This document shows, in pieces, positions 1 through 6,720 of a stretch of DNA of 16,566 bases. Position numbers and translations under genes: made by a program. This stretch comes from Legionella longbeachae (GTDB lineage Bacteria; Pseudomonadota; Gammaproteobacteria; Legionellales; Legionellaceae), in contig JACPOX010000009.1 in assembly GCA_016191305.1 (NCBI GenBank), forward strand, positions 1-16,566. Reading direction: 5' to 3'. The notes under the pieces were generated by a model. The model did not search any database. It worked only from the letters and a program-made list of their open reading frames with translations, and was not told where the DNA came from. The first letter of the stretch is position 1; each line of letters starts with the position of its first letter.

Positions 1-424
1 TGGATGTTTGGTTGATGCATCCATGCACGCGACCTCTAATTACAATTAGATCATATTAAGCTATATATTTCAACTGGTTAGAAGTATGAGTATGCAGCTT
101 TGCATCAGACAAGATGCACATAAAATTCTAAATTGATGCACACTTGCATACTACTTTTTGAACGATAATTGGCTAATATTTAAATTTGCGCATCTTCTTT
201 TTACAAAAATTGTTTTTATTTATAATAAATACAATAGGTTACACATAAGGCAACCAGTTGCGTAAGGTGTGCTGCTTTCTTTTTAGAGTTGTCTTGTTCA
301 TTAATTTTCAGATCGAGTTTTATGTAAATCTGACTATTTTTTATTAAGCGCGGATCAATTGCGTGTTTGTGATTTAATGCCGAATCTATATTTCAGCTAT
401 CAATTTACACCATGATCATCCGGT
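1..424. other. Intergenic region, no supported gene
   Basis: I find no convincing gene here. The first 150 bases hold several copies of the hexamer GATGCA or its complement TGCATC (14-19, 101-106, 113-118, 135-140). One pair, 101-106 and 113-118, forms a 6-bp inverted repeat with a 6-base loop. A minus-strand frame of about 59 codons is open between roughly 230 and 400, but it has no clear start and no family I recognise. The stretch 170-240 is very AT-rich. Confidence 0.5.
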
Positions 425-802
425 TTAACCTACTCTACACTTTGCTTGTTTCCAGATAGACATCAATTCATCAAAAGTTTGTCCTTCCAAGTTAATGAGT
501 TTCTTTTCATGAGCAATCATTTTGACAGCGCGAAACCGTTGTTCAAATTTGTCCACGGTTTGTTTCAGTGTATCTTTAGGATCTAATTTACAAAATACAC
601 ACAGTGAAAACACGGCATGCAATAGGTCACCTATTTCTTCCTGCAGGGCAGATGAGTTAACATTAATTCCTGCTTTTAAATGCTCATCGACTTCAATACA
701 CTCACTTTGGATTTGAGCCATAATCTGATCGGTCGTTTCCCACTGAAAACCAAATTCAGCAGCTTCATTTTCTAATGCTGCAATTTTTTCTAATAGATTC
801 AT
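425..802 (-). CDS. MazG-like nucleotide pyrophosphohydrolase, single domain
   Basis: This 125-aa protein matches the all-alpha MazG superfamily, which hydrolyses NTPs or dNTPs to monophosphates and pyrophosphate and is mostly cytoplasmic housekeeping of non-canonical or excess nucleotides. The metal-binding signature is visible as E34-x2-E37 in the first core helix and E56-x2-D59 (EEIGDLL) in the second. The length fits a single-domain member, not the two-domain MazG of E. coli. The start has a modest GGAAA ribosome site about 7 bases upstream. The gene lies 14 bases after the frame-corrected end of the NYN-LOTUS gene and is probably last in a four-gene minus-strand unit. The substrate cannot be told from sequence; a regulatory role in (p)ppGpp-type stress is possible but unsupported. 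Confidence 0.85.
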   Translation of the reverse strand: MNLLEKIAALENEAAEFGFQWETTDQIMAQIQSECIEVDEHLKAGINVNSSALQEEIGDLLHAVFSLCVFCKLDPKDTLKQTVDKFEQRFRAVKMIAHEKKLINLEGQTFDELMSIWKQAKCRVG

Positions 803-816
803 TAATCATTTCCACG

Positions 817-1021
817 TTATTTTTGTTTACTACGTAAATATAAAACTTTTGTGTTCGAGCCAGGATTGACTCGTTCTTCCGTTTCAAAAATCTCTGGTTT
901 TCCTTTAACCAAATCACTCAGCTTTTTGAAACCATAAAGTCTGGAATCAAAGTCTGGTTTTAACTTAGTTAAATAGCCACCAAATGTTCCTATGTATGCC
1001 CAACCACTTGTGTTGAGGGGG
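817..1021 (-). pseudogene. Detached OST-HTH/LOTUS domain of the NYN protein (frameshifted tail)
   Basis: The minus strand here is open in a frame one base off from the NYN gene. It encodes a run including WAYIGTFGGYL, DFDSRLYGFKKLSDL and NTKVLYLRSK, ending in TAA at 817-819. This is the pattern of an OST-HTH/LOTUS winged-helix domain, which normally sits C-terminal to NYN nuclease domains and binds RNA. It has no start of its own and directly continues the NYN reading frame after a -1 shift. Adding one C to the five-C run (G run at 1017-1021 on the plus strand) would restore a single protein of about 243 aa. It ends 14 bases before the MazG-like start, as expected for the original operon. Confidence 0.75.
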
Positions 1022-1547
1022 CATTAGCTTTCGCTTGTTTAACAGGCTTCTTTCTCTTTTTTGACTGACTAATTGATTGATCAGGTGGTGCTACAGGGCG
1101 TAGTACTTCAGTGAAAATGAATTTATTGCAGGAATTACGAAATGCCTCTGGTGTTTTTTTCTCTCCAAATCCAAAAACTTGCAATCCTTCTTCACGAATA
1201 CGGTTAGCAAGACTTGTAAAATCACTATCACTTGACACGATACAAAAACCACCAAAACGATGAGTATAAAGTAGATCCATAGCATCAATAATAAGCGCAC
1301 TATCTGTTGCGTTTTTTCCAGAAGTAAAGGCAAATTGCTGTACTGGTTTTATAGCGTGTTTATGCAACACCTTTTTCCATTGTGAGCTAGATGGCAAGGT
1401 GAAATCGCCATAAATTCTCCTTACAATCGCATCTCCATAACCAGCAATCTCAGTTAAAAGACCATCAATAATTGCTGCTCGAGCATTATCAGCATCAATA
1501 AGTACGGCTAATTTTAATGCGGCTTCTTCTGTTGTAATTTTTGTCAT
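990..1547 (-). CDS. NYN-domain (PIN-like) putative RNase, truncated by frameshift
   Basis: This 185-aa product carries a complete NYN domain, a PIN-fold family of metal-dependent RNases. Conserved acidic sites are visible: LIDADN with D18 and D20, then KNATDSALIIDAMD, then FCIVSSDSDFTSLANRIRE. The last 30 or so residues are a basic linker (SKKRKKP, KQAKAN) followed by a short out-of-frame end. In this family such linkers lead to a LOTUS/OST-HTH domain, and that domain is found just downstream in another frame (817-1021). The nuclease half may still be made and active, but without its presumed RNA-binding tail. It follows the GNAT gene by 22 bases. A basal AGGT ribosome site lies about 10 bases before the ATG. 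Confidence 0.8.
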   Translation of the reverse strand: MTKITTEEAALKLAVLIDADNARAAIIDGLLTEIAGYGDAIVRRIYGDFTLPSSSQWKKVLHKHAIKPVQQFAFTSGKNATDSALIIDAMDLLYTHRFGGFCIVSSDSDFTSLANRIREEGLQVFGFGEKKTPEAFRNSCNKFIFTEVLRPVAPPDQSISQSKKRKKPVKQAKANAPSTQVVGHT

Positions 1548-1569
1548 GCTAATTGACCTGTTTTATAAA

Positions 1570-2070
1570 TTATTTATTTTTGGAACGATAAAATTTACAT
1601 TCAACACCATGACCAAGATCATCTTTATAATATTCCATACCACACTTCTCCATTACTCGATGTGATGCACTATGTTTGAGTGGCGCAAAAGCAATAATAT
1701 AATCAGAATTGATATTTATTTTACTCCATTCAAGAAGTGCCTCTAGTGCTTCAGATGCATAACCCATACCCCAAAATTTTCTTACAATAAGGTATCCAAC
1801 TTCAATTTCCCCTGTTTCAATTGGCCCAAATCCACATCGTCCAATGAATTCATGAGTCACCTTATTGAATATAACAAAACCAGGCAATCCTTTATCTCCA
1901 TAAAGGTTCATAATCTGTTTTATTCTTCGCTTAGTTTGCTCGCGATCTTGAGTTCCTTCAGGAAAGAATTTTCTAACTTCTGGGTCAGCATGAAGCTGAG
2001 CAACTTGATCTAAGTCCTCATCCTTAATTAAACGCAAAAGCATCCTTGGTGTTTCAATTTTAATGGTCAT
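1570..2070 (-). CDS. GNAT-family N-acetyltransferase, RimJ/RimL type
   Basis: This 166-aa protein has the Acetyltransf_3 layout: an N-terminal ETPRMLLRLIKDEDLD strand-helix, a central EVGYLI strand, the acetyl-CoA pyrophosphate-binding segment RKFWGMGYASEALEALLEW (about 112-130), and the late SHRVMEKCGMEYY motif typical of RimJ/RimL relatives. It transfers an acetyl group from acetyl-CoA to an amine, but the acceptor (ribosomal protein N-terminus, small molecule or antibiotic) cannot be told from sequence. It starts 10 bases after the aldo/keto reductase stop, indicating cotranscription. The ribosome site before the ATG is weak, so coupling to the upstream gene is plausible. Confidence 0.85.
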   Translation of the reverse strand: MTIKIETPRMLLRLIKDEDLDQVAQLHADPEVRKFFPEGTQDREQTKRRIKQIMNLYGDKGLPGFVIFNKVTHEFIGRCGFGPIETGEIEVGYLIVRKFWGMGYASEALEALLEWSKININSDYIIAFAPLKHSASHRVMEKCGMEYYKDDLGHGVECKFYRSKNK

Positions 2071-2080
2071 ATTGGTTCAC

Positions 2081-2923
2081 TTATAACGCTATATTTTCTA
2101 TATATTGAATTTCTTCTTGTGAAAGCTCAAAGTCATATATGTTTAAATCATCATCCATGTGTTGTTGATTTGTAGTACCGGTTAAAGGCAATATCCCGAT
2201 TTGGTTTGCAAAGCGAAATATAATTTGCGGGATGGTTTTATCATATTTGACAGCAAGTGATTGCATGTGAGGGTTTAATAAATACGGCTGATTTGCCGTG
2301 AGCAAAGAAAAGCCTTGATAGATAATCTTGTTTTTTTGACTAAATATCCTAACCTCTTGGTCCCATTGGGTTATGGCAAAACATCTATTTTGGATAAATG
2401 ATGGCTTTATAGAGATTTTTCTATATAGCTCTTCAACTTGTGTAATATTGACATTCGAAATACCGAGAAACTTCACTTTACCACTATGTACCAGTTCTTC
2501 CATGGCCTGCCAAATTTCCAAATCTGCATCGATTATTCCACGAGACAATGAAGGACCATGAAGTATATAGGAGTCAATATAATCTGTCCGTAAATGTTCT
2601 AGTGAACTTGCAAAGGATTGCTTAACCTGGTTGGTCAATGAATCAAATTCATCATAAGGTTTTCTGTGATCTTGTCCATGTACAGAAGTGAATTTTGTTT
2701 GAAGAAATATATCACTACGTATTTTTTGAGTGGTTGTTAAAAATTGCTCAATTGCATCACCCACGGCTTCTTCAAAATAATGCCTGCGTTGATTTGCTGT
2801 ATCAATCCCTCGAAATCCAGAGTTGAGTGCCTGAAGCACCAATCGTTTTGTGTCATCTTCTTTCCATGCTGTACCATATAAAATAGGGGGAATGATGGGT
2901 GTATCGTTTTGTTTTTTATTCAT
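2081..2923 (-). CDS. Aldo/keto reductase
   Basis: This 280-aa protein fits a single-domain NAD(P)H-dependent aldo/keto reductase of the TIM-barrel AKR superfamily. The catalytic tetrad is intact: D41 (GIDTAN), Y49 (RRHYFEEAVG), K77 (FLQTKF) and H122 (YILHGP). LEIWQAMEELVHSGKVKFLGISN and the late PLTGTTN cofactor-phosphate loop are also typical. The loop after D41 reads NQRRHY where many relatives have a shorter YGNE-like segment, so it belongs to a less common subgroup. It reduces carbonyls to alcohols; the substrate is not predictable. The ATG has a good GGAGA site about 8 bases upstream, and it is probably the first gene of the unit AKR-GNAT-NYN-MazG. Confidence 0.88.
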   Translation of the reverse strand: MNKKQNDTPIIPPILYGTAWKEDDTKRLVLQALNSGFRGIDTANQRRHYFEEAVGDAIEQFLTTTQKIRSDIFLQTKFTSVHGQDHRKPYDEFDSLTNQVKQSFASSLEHLRTDYIDSYILHGPSLSRGIIDADLEIWQAMEELVHSGKVKFLGISNVNITQVEELYRKISIKPSFIQNRCFAITQWDQEVRIFSQKNKIIYQGFSLLTANQPYLLNPHMQSLAVKYDKTIPQIIFRFANQIGILPLTGTTNQQHMDDDLNIYDFELSQEEIQYIENIAL

Positions 2924-3023
2924 AATGCCATCTCCATTAGTATCACAGCGCGATCATTAGGTTGGAACAATATTTTTTTAAATTAACAATTTTTTTTCTA
3001 CACTTGATTAACCTGATCAATAC

Positions 3024-4718
3024 CTAAATAGACCCTGCGTCAATTTTATTTTGATTTTGGGCTTTCCACAATTGAGCATAGGCACCATTTTGATTTAATA
3101 GTTCATTGTGGGTACCTTGCTCAATAATCACACCACTAGCGAGTACCAGAATATTATCTGCATGTGTTACTGTAGAAAGCCTATGGGCAATAATAAGTGT
3201 TGTTGTGTTGAGCGATATTTGTTTGAGACAGGTCTGAATGTCTTTCTCTGTTTTCATATCCAGTGAAGATGTTGCTTCATCAAAAATAAAAATTTTAGGT
3301 TTTTTAAGCAGCATTCTAGCGATGGCCACTCGTTGTTTTTCGCCACCAGATAATTTTAATCCGCGCTCACCAACTTGGGTTTCTAACCCATCAGGCAGTT
3401 TTGCCACGAACCTGGCAAGATGTACTGCTTGTAGTGCATCCGCCAATTCATCGTCAGTGATATGCGGATTTCCATAGATTAGGTTATTTCTTAAGGTATC
3501 ATTGAATAAAGCAGTTTCCTGAGGAACGATACCGAGTATTGTTCTGAGTGATGCCTGTTGGATAGTGCTAATATTTTGCCCATCAATCTGAATACTCCCC
3601 GAATTCAAATCGTAAAGCCGAAAGATTAATCGTGCGAGAGTGGATTTGCCAGATCCTGAGGATCCAACGATTGCAGTAGTGGTCCCGGGTTCAACTATAA
3701 AGTTCACGTCATCAAGAATTTTTCGATGTTCATTATAAGCAAAATGGACCTGATCAAATTGTATTTTTCCTTCTTTATACTTAAATGCTCTGGCATTGGG
3801 TTGGTCTTGAATATCGATAGGAATTTTCAGCAACCCAATCGCGGTGTGAAAACGAGCTAAATCATCTCGGGTAACACGAATTCGATAACCTAGCATGGAT
3901 AATGGCAGCATGAACATGAATAAATAGCCATGGACCAGTACAAAATCTCCGACATTCATGGTCCCTGCAATGACTCGGCTGCCAGCAAGTAAGAGCATAA
4001 TAATAACACACATACCGACAATGACATTTTGCATAAGATGAATTTTTGCATCGGCATTTAATGCTCGAGTATCTGCATGAGCCTTTTCTTGTAATTTTTG
4101 AGCAGCTGTATTGATTTCATCCTGTTGGGTATTAAAATATTTCACGGTATCCGCATGCAACAGGCTTTCCACTAGATAGGCATTTGCAGATGCATCTTCA
4201 TTGTTTTGCTTCATTCTGCATTTTACAATCCATTGAGAGGTGTAATAGCTTAGCAAGATATAAGAAACCAGCATCAACAACAGAACCAACCCAAATAAAG
4301 GATCATAAAAATAGCTCAAAAAAATCATAGCAAAAAGGATTTCTATAAGAACCGGCAATATCATCACGATAGGTCGACCAATAAGATCAACAGCAGACGA
4401 GTGTGAACGTTCTATGATTGTAAGAATATCGCCTGATTTACGCTCTCTATGAAATTTTGTGGAAAGTGCTTGTATCTGATCAAAAAGTTGTAAACAAAAT
4501 TTTCTCGCCCCTTCTAATTCTACAGGAAAAGCTATTACTTGACTGAGGGTGATACAAGCTTTGGATGCACCCCAAACCGATGCATAAGTCAGAATGATGA
4601 CTAAAGGGGGGCTGTTTAAAAATAGGGCATGACCAGAGAGTGCATTAATGGCCTCTTTTAAAAAAATGGGGACACACAAATTTAGTGCAATGGAAATCAA
4701 TATAAATAAGAGGGCCAA
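3024..4718 (-). CDS. Atm1/HMT1-like ABC exporter (fused permease-ATPase), 5' end lost
   Basis: This half-transporter has an N-terminal six-helix exporter domain (about 1-310) and a C-terminal ATPase. The ATPase shows Walker A GSSGSGKST near residue 354, signature LSGGEKQ near 456, Walker B IFIFDEATSSLD near 481 and H-loop IAHRLST near 510. The ESLLHADTVKYFN segment is characteristic of the Atm1/HMT1/ABCB7 group, whose members export glutathione-linked sulfur or metal compounds from the cytoplasm. The only in-frame start is TTG at 4718. Coding similarity continues upstream (ESLPSIKETIHYLWP, then W-x-K-N) to about 4810 without any ATG or GTG before an in-frame stop at 4858-4860, so about 30 N-terminal residues and the native start and promoter appear lost. 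The first membrane helix is mostly kept, so some function is possible, but expression is doubtful. Confidence 0.85.
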   Translation of the reverse strand: MALLFILISIALNLCVPIFLKEAINALSGHALFLNSPPLVIILTYASVWGASKACITLSQVIAFPVELEGARKFCLQLFDQIQALSTKFHRERKSGDILTIIERSHSSAVDLIGRPIVMILPVLIEILFAMIFLSYFYDPLFGLVLLLMLVSYILLSYYTSQWIVKCRMKQNNEDASANAYLVESLLHADTVKYFNTQQDEINTAAQKLQEKAHADTRALNADAKIHLMQNVIVGMCVIIMLLLAGSRVIAGTMNVGDFVLVHGYLFMFMLPLSMLGYRIRVTRDDLARFHTAIGLLKIPIDIQDQPNARAFKYKEGKIQFDQVHFAYNEHRKILDDVNFIVEPGTTTAIVGSSGSGKSTLARLIFRLYDLNSGSIQIDGQNISTIQQASLRTILGIVPQETALFNDTLRNNLIYGNPHITDDELADALQAVHLARFVAKLPDGLETQVGERGLKLSGGEKQRVAIARMLLKKPKIFIFDEATSSLDMKTEKDIQTCLKQISLNTTTLIIAHRLSTVTHADNILVLASGVIIEQGTHNELLNQNGAYAQLWKAQNQNKIDAGSI

Positions 4719-4792
4719 GACAACGTGAATTTTTCCTCTTAGGCTGTTCTTTGTCCAAACGCAAGGCCAAAGATAGTGGATAGTTTCTTTAA

Positions 4793-5041
4793 TGCTGGGT
4801 AAACTTTCATGTTGCCAACAAAGGAAGAGGAAAAAGTGGTAGTACCAGAACTATCGTTGTTTTCAAAAAAGGTAAACATTGTTTTTTTGTTTTTGGTTTT
4901 GAGAAGAATGCCAAAAGTAATATTTCTTCTAATGAAGAAAAAGCTTTTAAAATTGTTGCTAAATCTTTGTTAGCTTATTCTGATGTAGAAATTGATAAGT
5001 TGATAGAAGAGGGGGCATTAGTGAGGGTTGAAAATGAGTAA
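4793..5041 (+). pseudogene. RelE/HigB-type toxin, N-terminus deleted
   Basis: This plus-strand frame ends at TAA 5039-5041 and encodes a segment resembling the C-terminal two thirds of the RelE-like toxin family PF06296. It includes VANKGRGKSGG, RTIVVFKKGKHCFFVFGFEKN, NISSNEEKAF and LLAYSDVEIDKLIEEGAL. Family members are about 110-120 aa; here only about 78 residues are recognisable. The frame opens straight after a stop at 4790-4792 with no ATG, GTG or TTG near the front. The missing first 40 or so codons are replaced by sequence belonging to the ABC exporter, read from the other strand. The end overlaps the antitoxin start by 8 bases, the normal toxin-antitoxin order for this family. The toxin is very probably dead. 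Confidence 0.75.
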
Positions 5042-5327
5042 AATTATTGATGCTATGTTAGAAACAGCCAGAGATCTTCGATTAGATGCAATTACTATTA
5101 AAGAAATAGAAATGCTTAACTTAAGTGAAGTTAAAGAACTTGAGGCACAAGAAATCAAGAAAATGCGAATTAAAGAAAAAGTTAGCCAAGCTGTAATGGC
5201 TAAAATATTGAATGTTACTCCATCTACCTATCAAAAATGGGAAAGAGGAGAGGTGCACCCCAAAGGAGCCAATCTTAAACTACTGCGTTTAGCTCATGCT
5301 CATGGAATTCAATATATTTTATCTTAG
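5034..5327 (+). CDS. HigA-type HTH antitoxin (XRE family), orphaned
   Basis: This 97-aa protein from ATG 5034 has a C-terminal Cro/C1-type helix-turn-helix (about 50-90): SQAVMAKILNVTPSTYQKWERGEVHPKG. The N-terminal half is helical and charged. It resembles the antitoxins that follow RelE-like PF06296 toxins, neutralising the toxin and repressing the operon promoter. An upstream TTG at 5028 would add two residues, but the ATG is the likelier start. The toxin frame overlaps it by 8 bases, so it was translationally coupled. With the toxin and its promoter truncated, it has no obvious partner or promoter here, and may remain as an immunity gene against related toxins or be decaying. Confidence 0.8.
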   Translation: MSKIIDAMLETARDLRLDAITIKEIEMLNLSEVKELEAQEIKKMRIKEKVSQAVMAKILNVTPSTYQKWERGEVHPKGANLKLLRLAHAHGIQYILS

Positions 5328-5334
5328 ATGGCAG

Positions 5335-5368
5335 TCGAGTTGTTATTGACTCGAACGGCCCGTTTTTT
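5335..5368 (+). terminator. Possible weak intrinsic terminator after the antitoxin
   Basis: A 6-bp inverted repeat TCGAGT / ACTCGA (5335-5340 and 5349-5354, 8-base loop) lies just after the antitoxin stop. A six-T run follows at 5363-5368. The T run is 8 bases from the stem, further than usual, and the same bases may belong to the IS30 remnant, so this is only a candidate. Confidence 0.25.
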
Positions 5369-5381
5369 CATAGCGTTACAC

Positions 5382-5507
5382 ACACACAAAGAGCTTGATT
5401 TATTAGCTGATAAAATGAACCTATGCTCAAGGAAATGTTTAGGATTTAAAATGCCTAAGGAAGTGTTTATACAGCAATATAAAAATGATTGTCGCACTTG
5501 GAGTTAG
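5382..5507 (+). mobile_element. IS30-family transposase C-terminal remnant
   Basis: An open frame ending at TAG 5505-5507 encodes KELDLLADKMN, then a Cys/Ser/Arg stretch, then KCLGFKMPKEVF and KNDCRTWS. This matches the C-terminal end of IS30-family DDE transposases, where the usual text is NxRPRKxLGFxTPxEVF near the last 30 residues. The sequence around the stop (TGTCGCACTTGGAGTTAGAAT) resembles the terminal inverted repeat that IS30 elements carry near their transposase 3' end. The rest of the transposase, with the catalytic DDE residues, is absent, so this is a dead fragment left between the antitoxin and the tRNA scar. Confidence 0.7.
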
Positions 5508-5546
5508 AATGCGCCACCCATGTCTGCGGAATAGACCGATTTTAAA

Positions 5547-5574
5547 TGGTGCGCTCGGAGGGACTCGAACCCCC
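5547..5574 (-). other. tRNA 3'-end fragment (probable attachment-site scar)
   Basis: Read on the minus strand, this is a perfect tRNA 3' end. A five-base-pair T stem GGGGG/CCCTC (one G-T pair) encloses the loop TTCGAGT; then follow a 7-base acceptor strand CGAGCGC, discriminator A and an encoded CCA. Upstream on that strand a few more bases (GGCTTCGAACC) could be the 3' side of an anticodon stem and variable region, but no D arm, anticodon loop or 5' acceptor strand (expected GCGCTCG) follows. A bare tRNA 3' end with CCA is the usual product of site-specific integration into a tRNA gene. The tRNA identity cannot be decided from this part. Confidence 0.75.
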
Positions 5575-5647
5575 GGTTCGAAGCCTGATACTCAATAATA
5601 GAAAACATTATAAATCAACAACTTACGATGCATTAAATCATCGAATT

Positions 5648-5734
5648 ACTGCCTAGAACTGCCACAAACACACTACAAGCGGCCATAGTTATGGCACGTT
5701 TTCGTCACTGTTGTGTCAGGCAGTGCTAGGCAGT
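5648..5734. repeat. Inverted pair of double GGCAGT boxes near the tRNA scar
   Basis: Two 16-base arms at 5648-5663 and 5719-5734 are reverse complements with one mismatch. Each arm contains two copies of a six-base box (ACTGCC on one side, GGCAGT on the other) separated by TAGA or GCTA. The arms are 55 bases apart. Lying about 75-160 bases from a tRNA 3' fragment, they look like binding sites for an integrase or excisionase, or an operator dyad. No integrase gene is present in the window. Confidence 0.5.
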
Positions 5735-5791
5735 CCCAATCAATATTTTCCCGTGTGACACACAGCCACATTAGAATCTTGTTGTAGGTTA

Positions 5792-6598
5792 TCAGTATTT
5801 TACTACTTTAGTTGCAATCATAGTTTTCATAAATTTTTCAATTAAAAACCGTGGAGAAGGGTGCTCATCTTCATAAAACCCTCCTAATAAAAACCCTGCT
5901 TCGATTTGACCATTTATTTGATCGGTCAGAGTATGGCCAAAGATCAGTGCTTCATGTTTTTTCATTTTTTCTTCGATTATTTTTGGACTAAGTTCTTTAG
6001 TATCCGAATAAGGCAAGTGATATTGAGGTTGTAATAATCCTTTTGCTTCAAGCTTTTTATCCTTGGAAAAAACAAATAGCACTGGATTATAAAAACTGGC
6101 CAATAATACACCATTGGTTCGTAGTACTCTATAGCATCCATTCCATACAGGCTTTAAATCAGACACATACAAATTAGAGATAGGATGAATAATGTAATCG
6201 AATGAGTTGTCTTGGAAAATGGATAAATCAGACATATCACCCTGAATCACCTCAAGAGAAAGATTATCTCGATTAGCAACTAATTTATCCTGTTCTAATT
6301 GTTTTTCAGAAATATCAAAAACAGTCACACGAGCACCTGCTGCTGCTAGAATAGGTGCTTGCTGTCCGCCAGCGGAGGCTAAGCATAAGATATCTTTATT
6401 TTGAATATTTTTGGGAAGCCAGGTTTCAGGAAGTGGTTTTTTAGTAATATGAATATCCCATTTTCCTTGTTTAGCAGCTGCAACTAGCTCAGAAGATACG
6501 GGTATAGACCAATCTTGTTGTTGCAAAGCCTGGTAATCCCATGCTGCGGCATTGTGTCTATGAGTATCTAATCTTTTGCTATTATCTTTAGAAGACAT
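5792..6598 (-). CDS. Class I SAM-dependent methyltransferase
   Basis: This 268-aa protein has a Rossmann-type methyltransferase core. Motif I is ILCLASAGGQQAPILAAAGA (about 70-89), the acidic ribose-binding residue is D95 in VTVFDIS, motif II surrounds GDMSDL near 121, and the later FDYIIHPISNLYVSDLKPVWNGCYRVLRTNGVLL is typical of Methyltransf_11 enzymes. The glycine motif is CLASAGGQQ rather than the usual DLGCGxG, a variant seen in a group of uncharacterised methyltransferases. The substrate is unknown. A good AGAGGA ribosome site precedes the ATG by about 7 bases. It is a single gene beside the integration scar; its stop is near the GGCAGT boxes. Confidence 0.82.
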   Translation of the reverse strand: MSSKDNSKRLDTHRHNAAAWDYQALQQQDWSIPVSSELVAAAKQGKWDIHITKKPLPETWLPKNIQNKDILCLASAGGQQAPILAAAGARVTVFDISEKQLEQDKLVANRDNLSLEVIQGDMSDLSIFQDNSFDYIIHPISNLYVSDLKPVWNGCYRVLRTNGVLLASFYNPVLFVFSKDKKLEAKGLLQPQYHLPYSDTKELSPKIIEEKMKKHEALIFGHTLTDQINGQIEAGFLLGGFYEDEHPSPRFLIEKFMKTMIATKVVKY

Positions 6599-6720
6599 TT
6601 ATTTTTCCTCTGTTAAACGATAAATGTTTGCCTTAAGAACGTTAAAAGTTTTGGTGTAAACGCCCAAATTAAATTGCCGGTATCAATATAGATGATCTCA
6701 GTGGTCAGGGTGCATATCAA

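Noticed and set aside
230..400. Minus-strand open frame of about 59 codons (contains NHKHAIDPRLIKNSQIY)
   Set aside because: No start codon with a ribosome site and no recognisable family; could be a fragment but unsupported.
1091..1333. Second minus-strand open frame inside the NYN gene
   Set aside because: Out-of-frame shadow; the overlapping frame carries the conserved NYN motifs.
2998..3023. Inverted repeat TTGAT/ATCAA after the ABC gene as a terminator
   Set aside because: On the strand of the ABC gene it is followed by an A run, not a T run.
5547..5640. Complete tRNA gene
   Set aside because: Only the T arm, acceptor 3' strand and CCA are present; D arm, anticodon loop (no T33) and 5' acceptor strand are missing.
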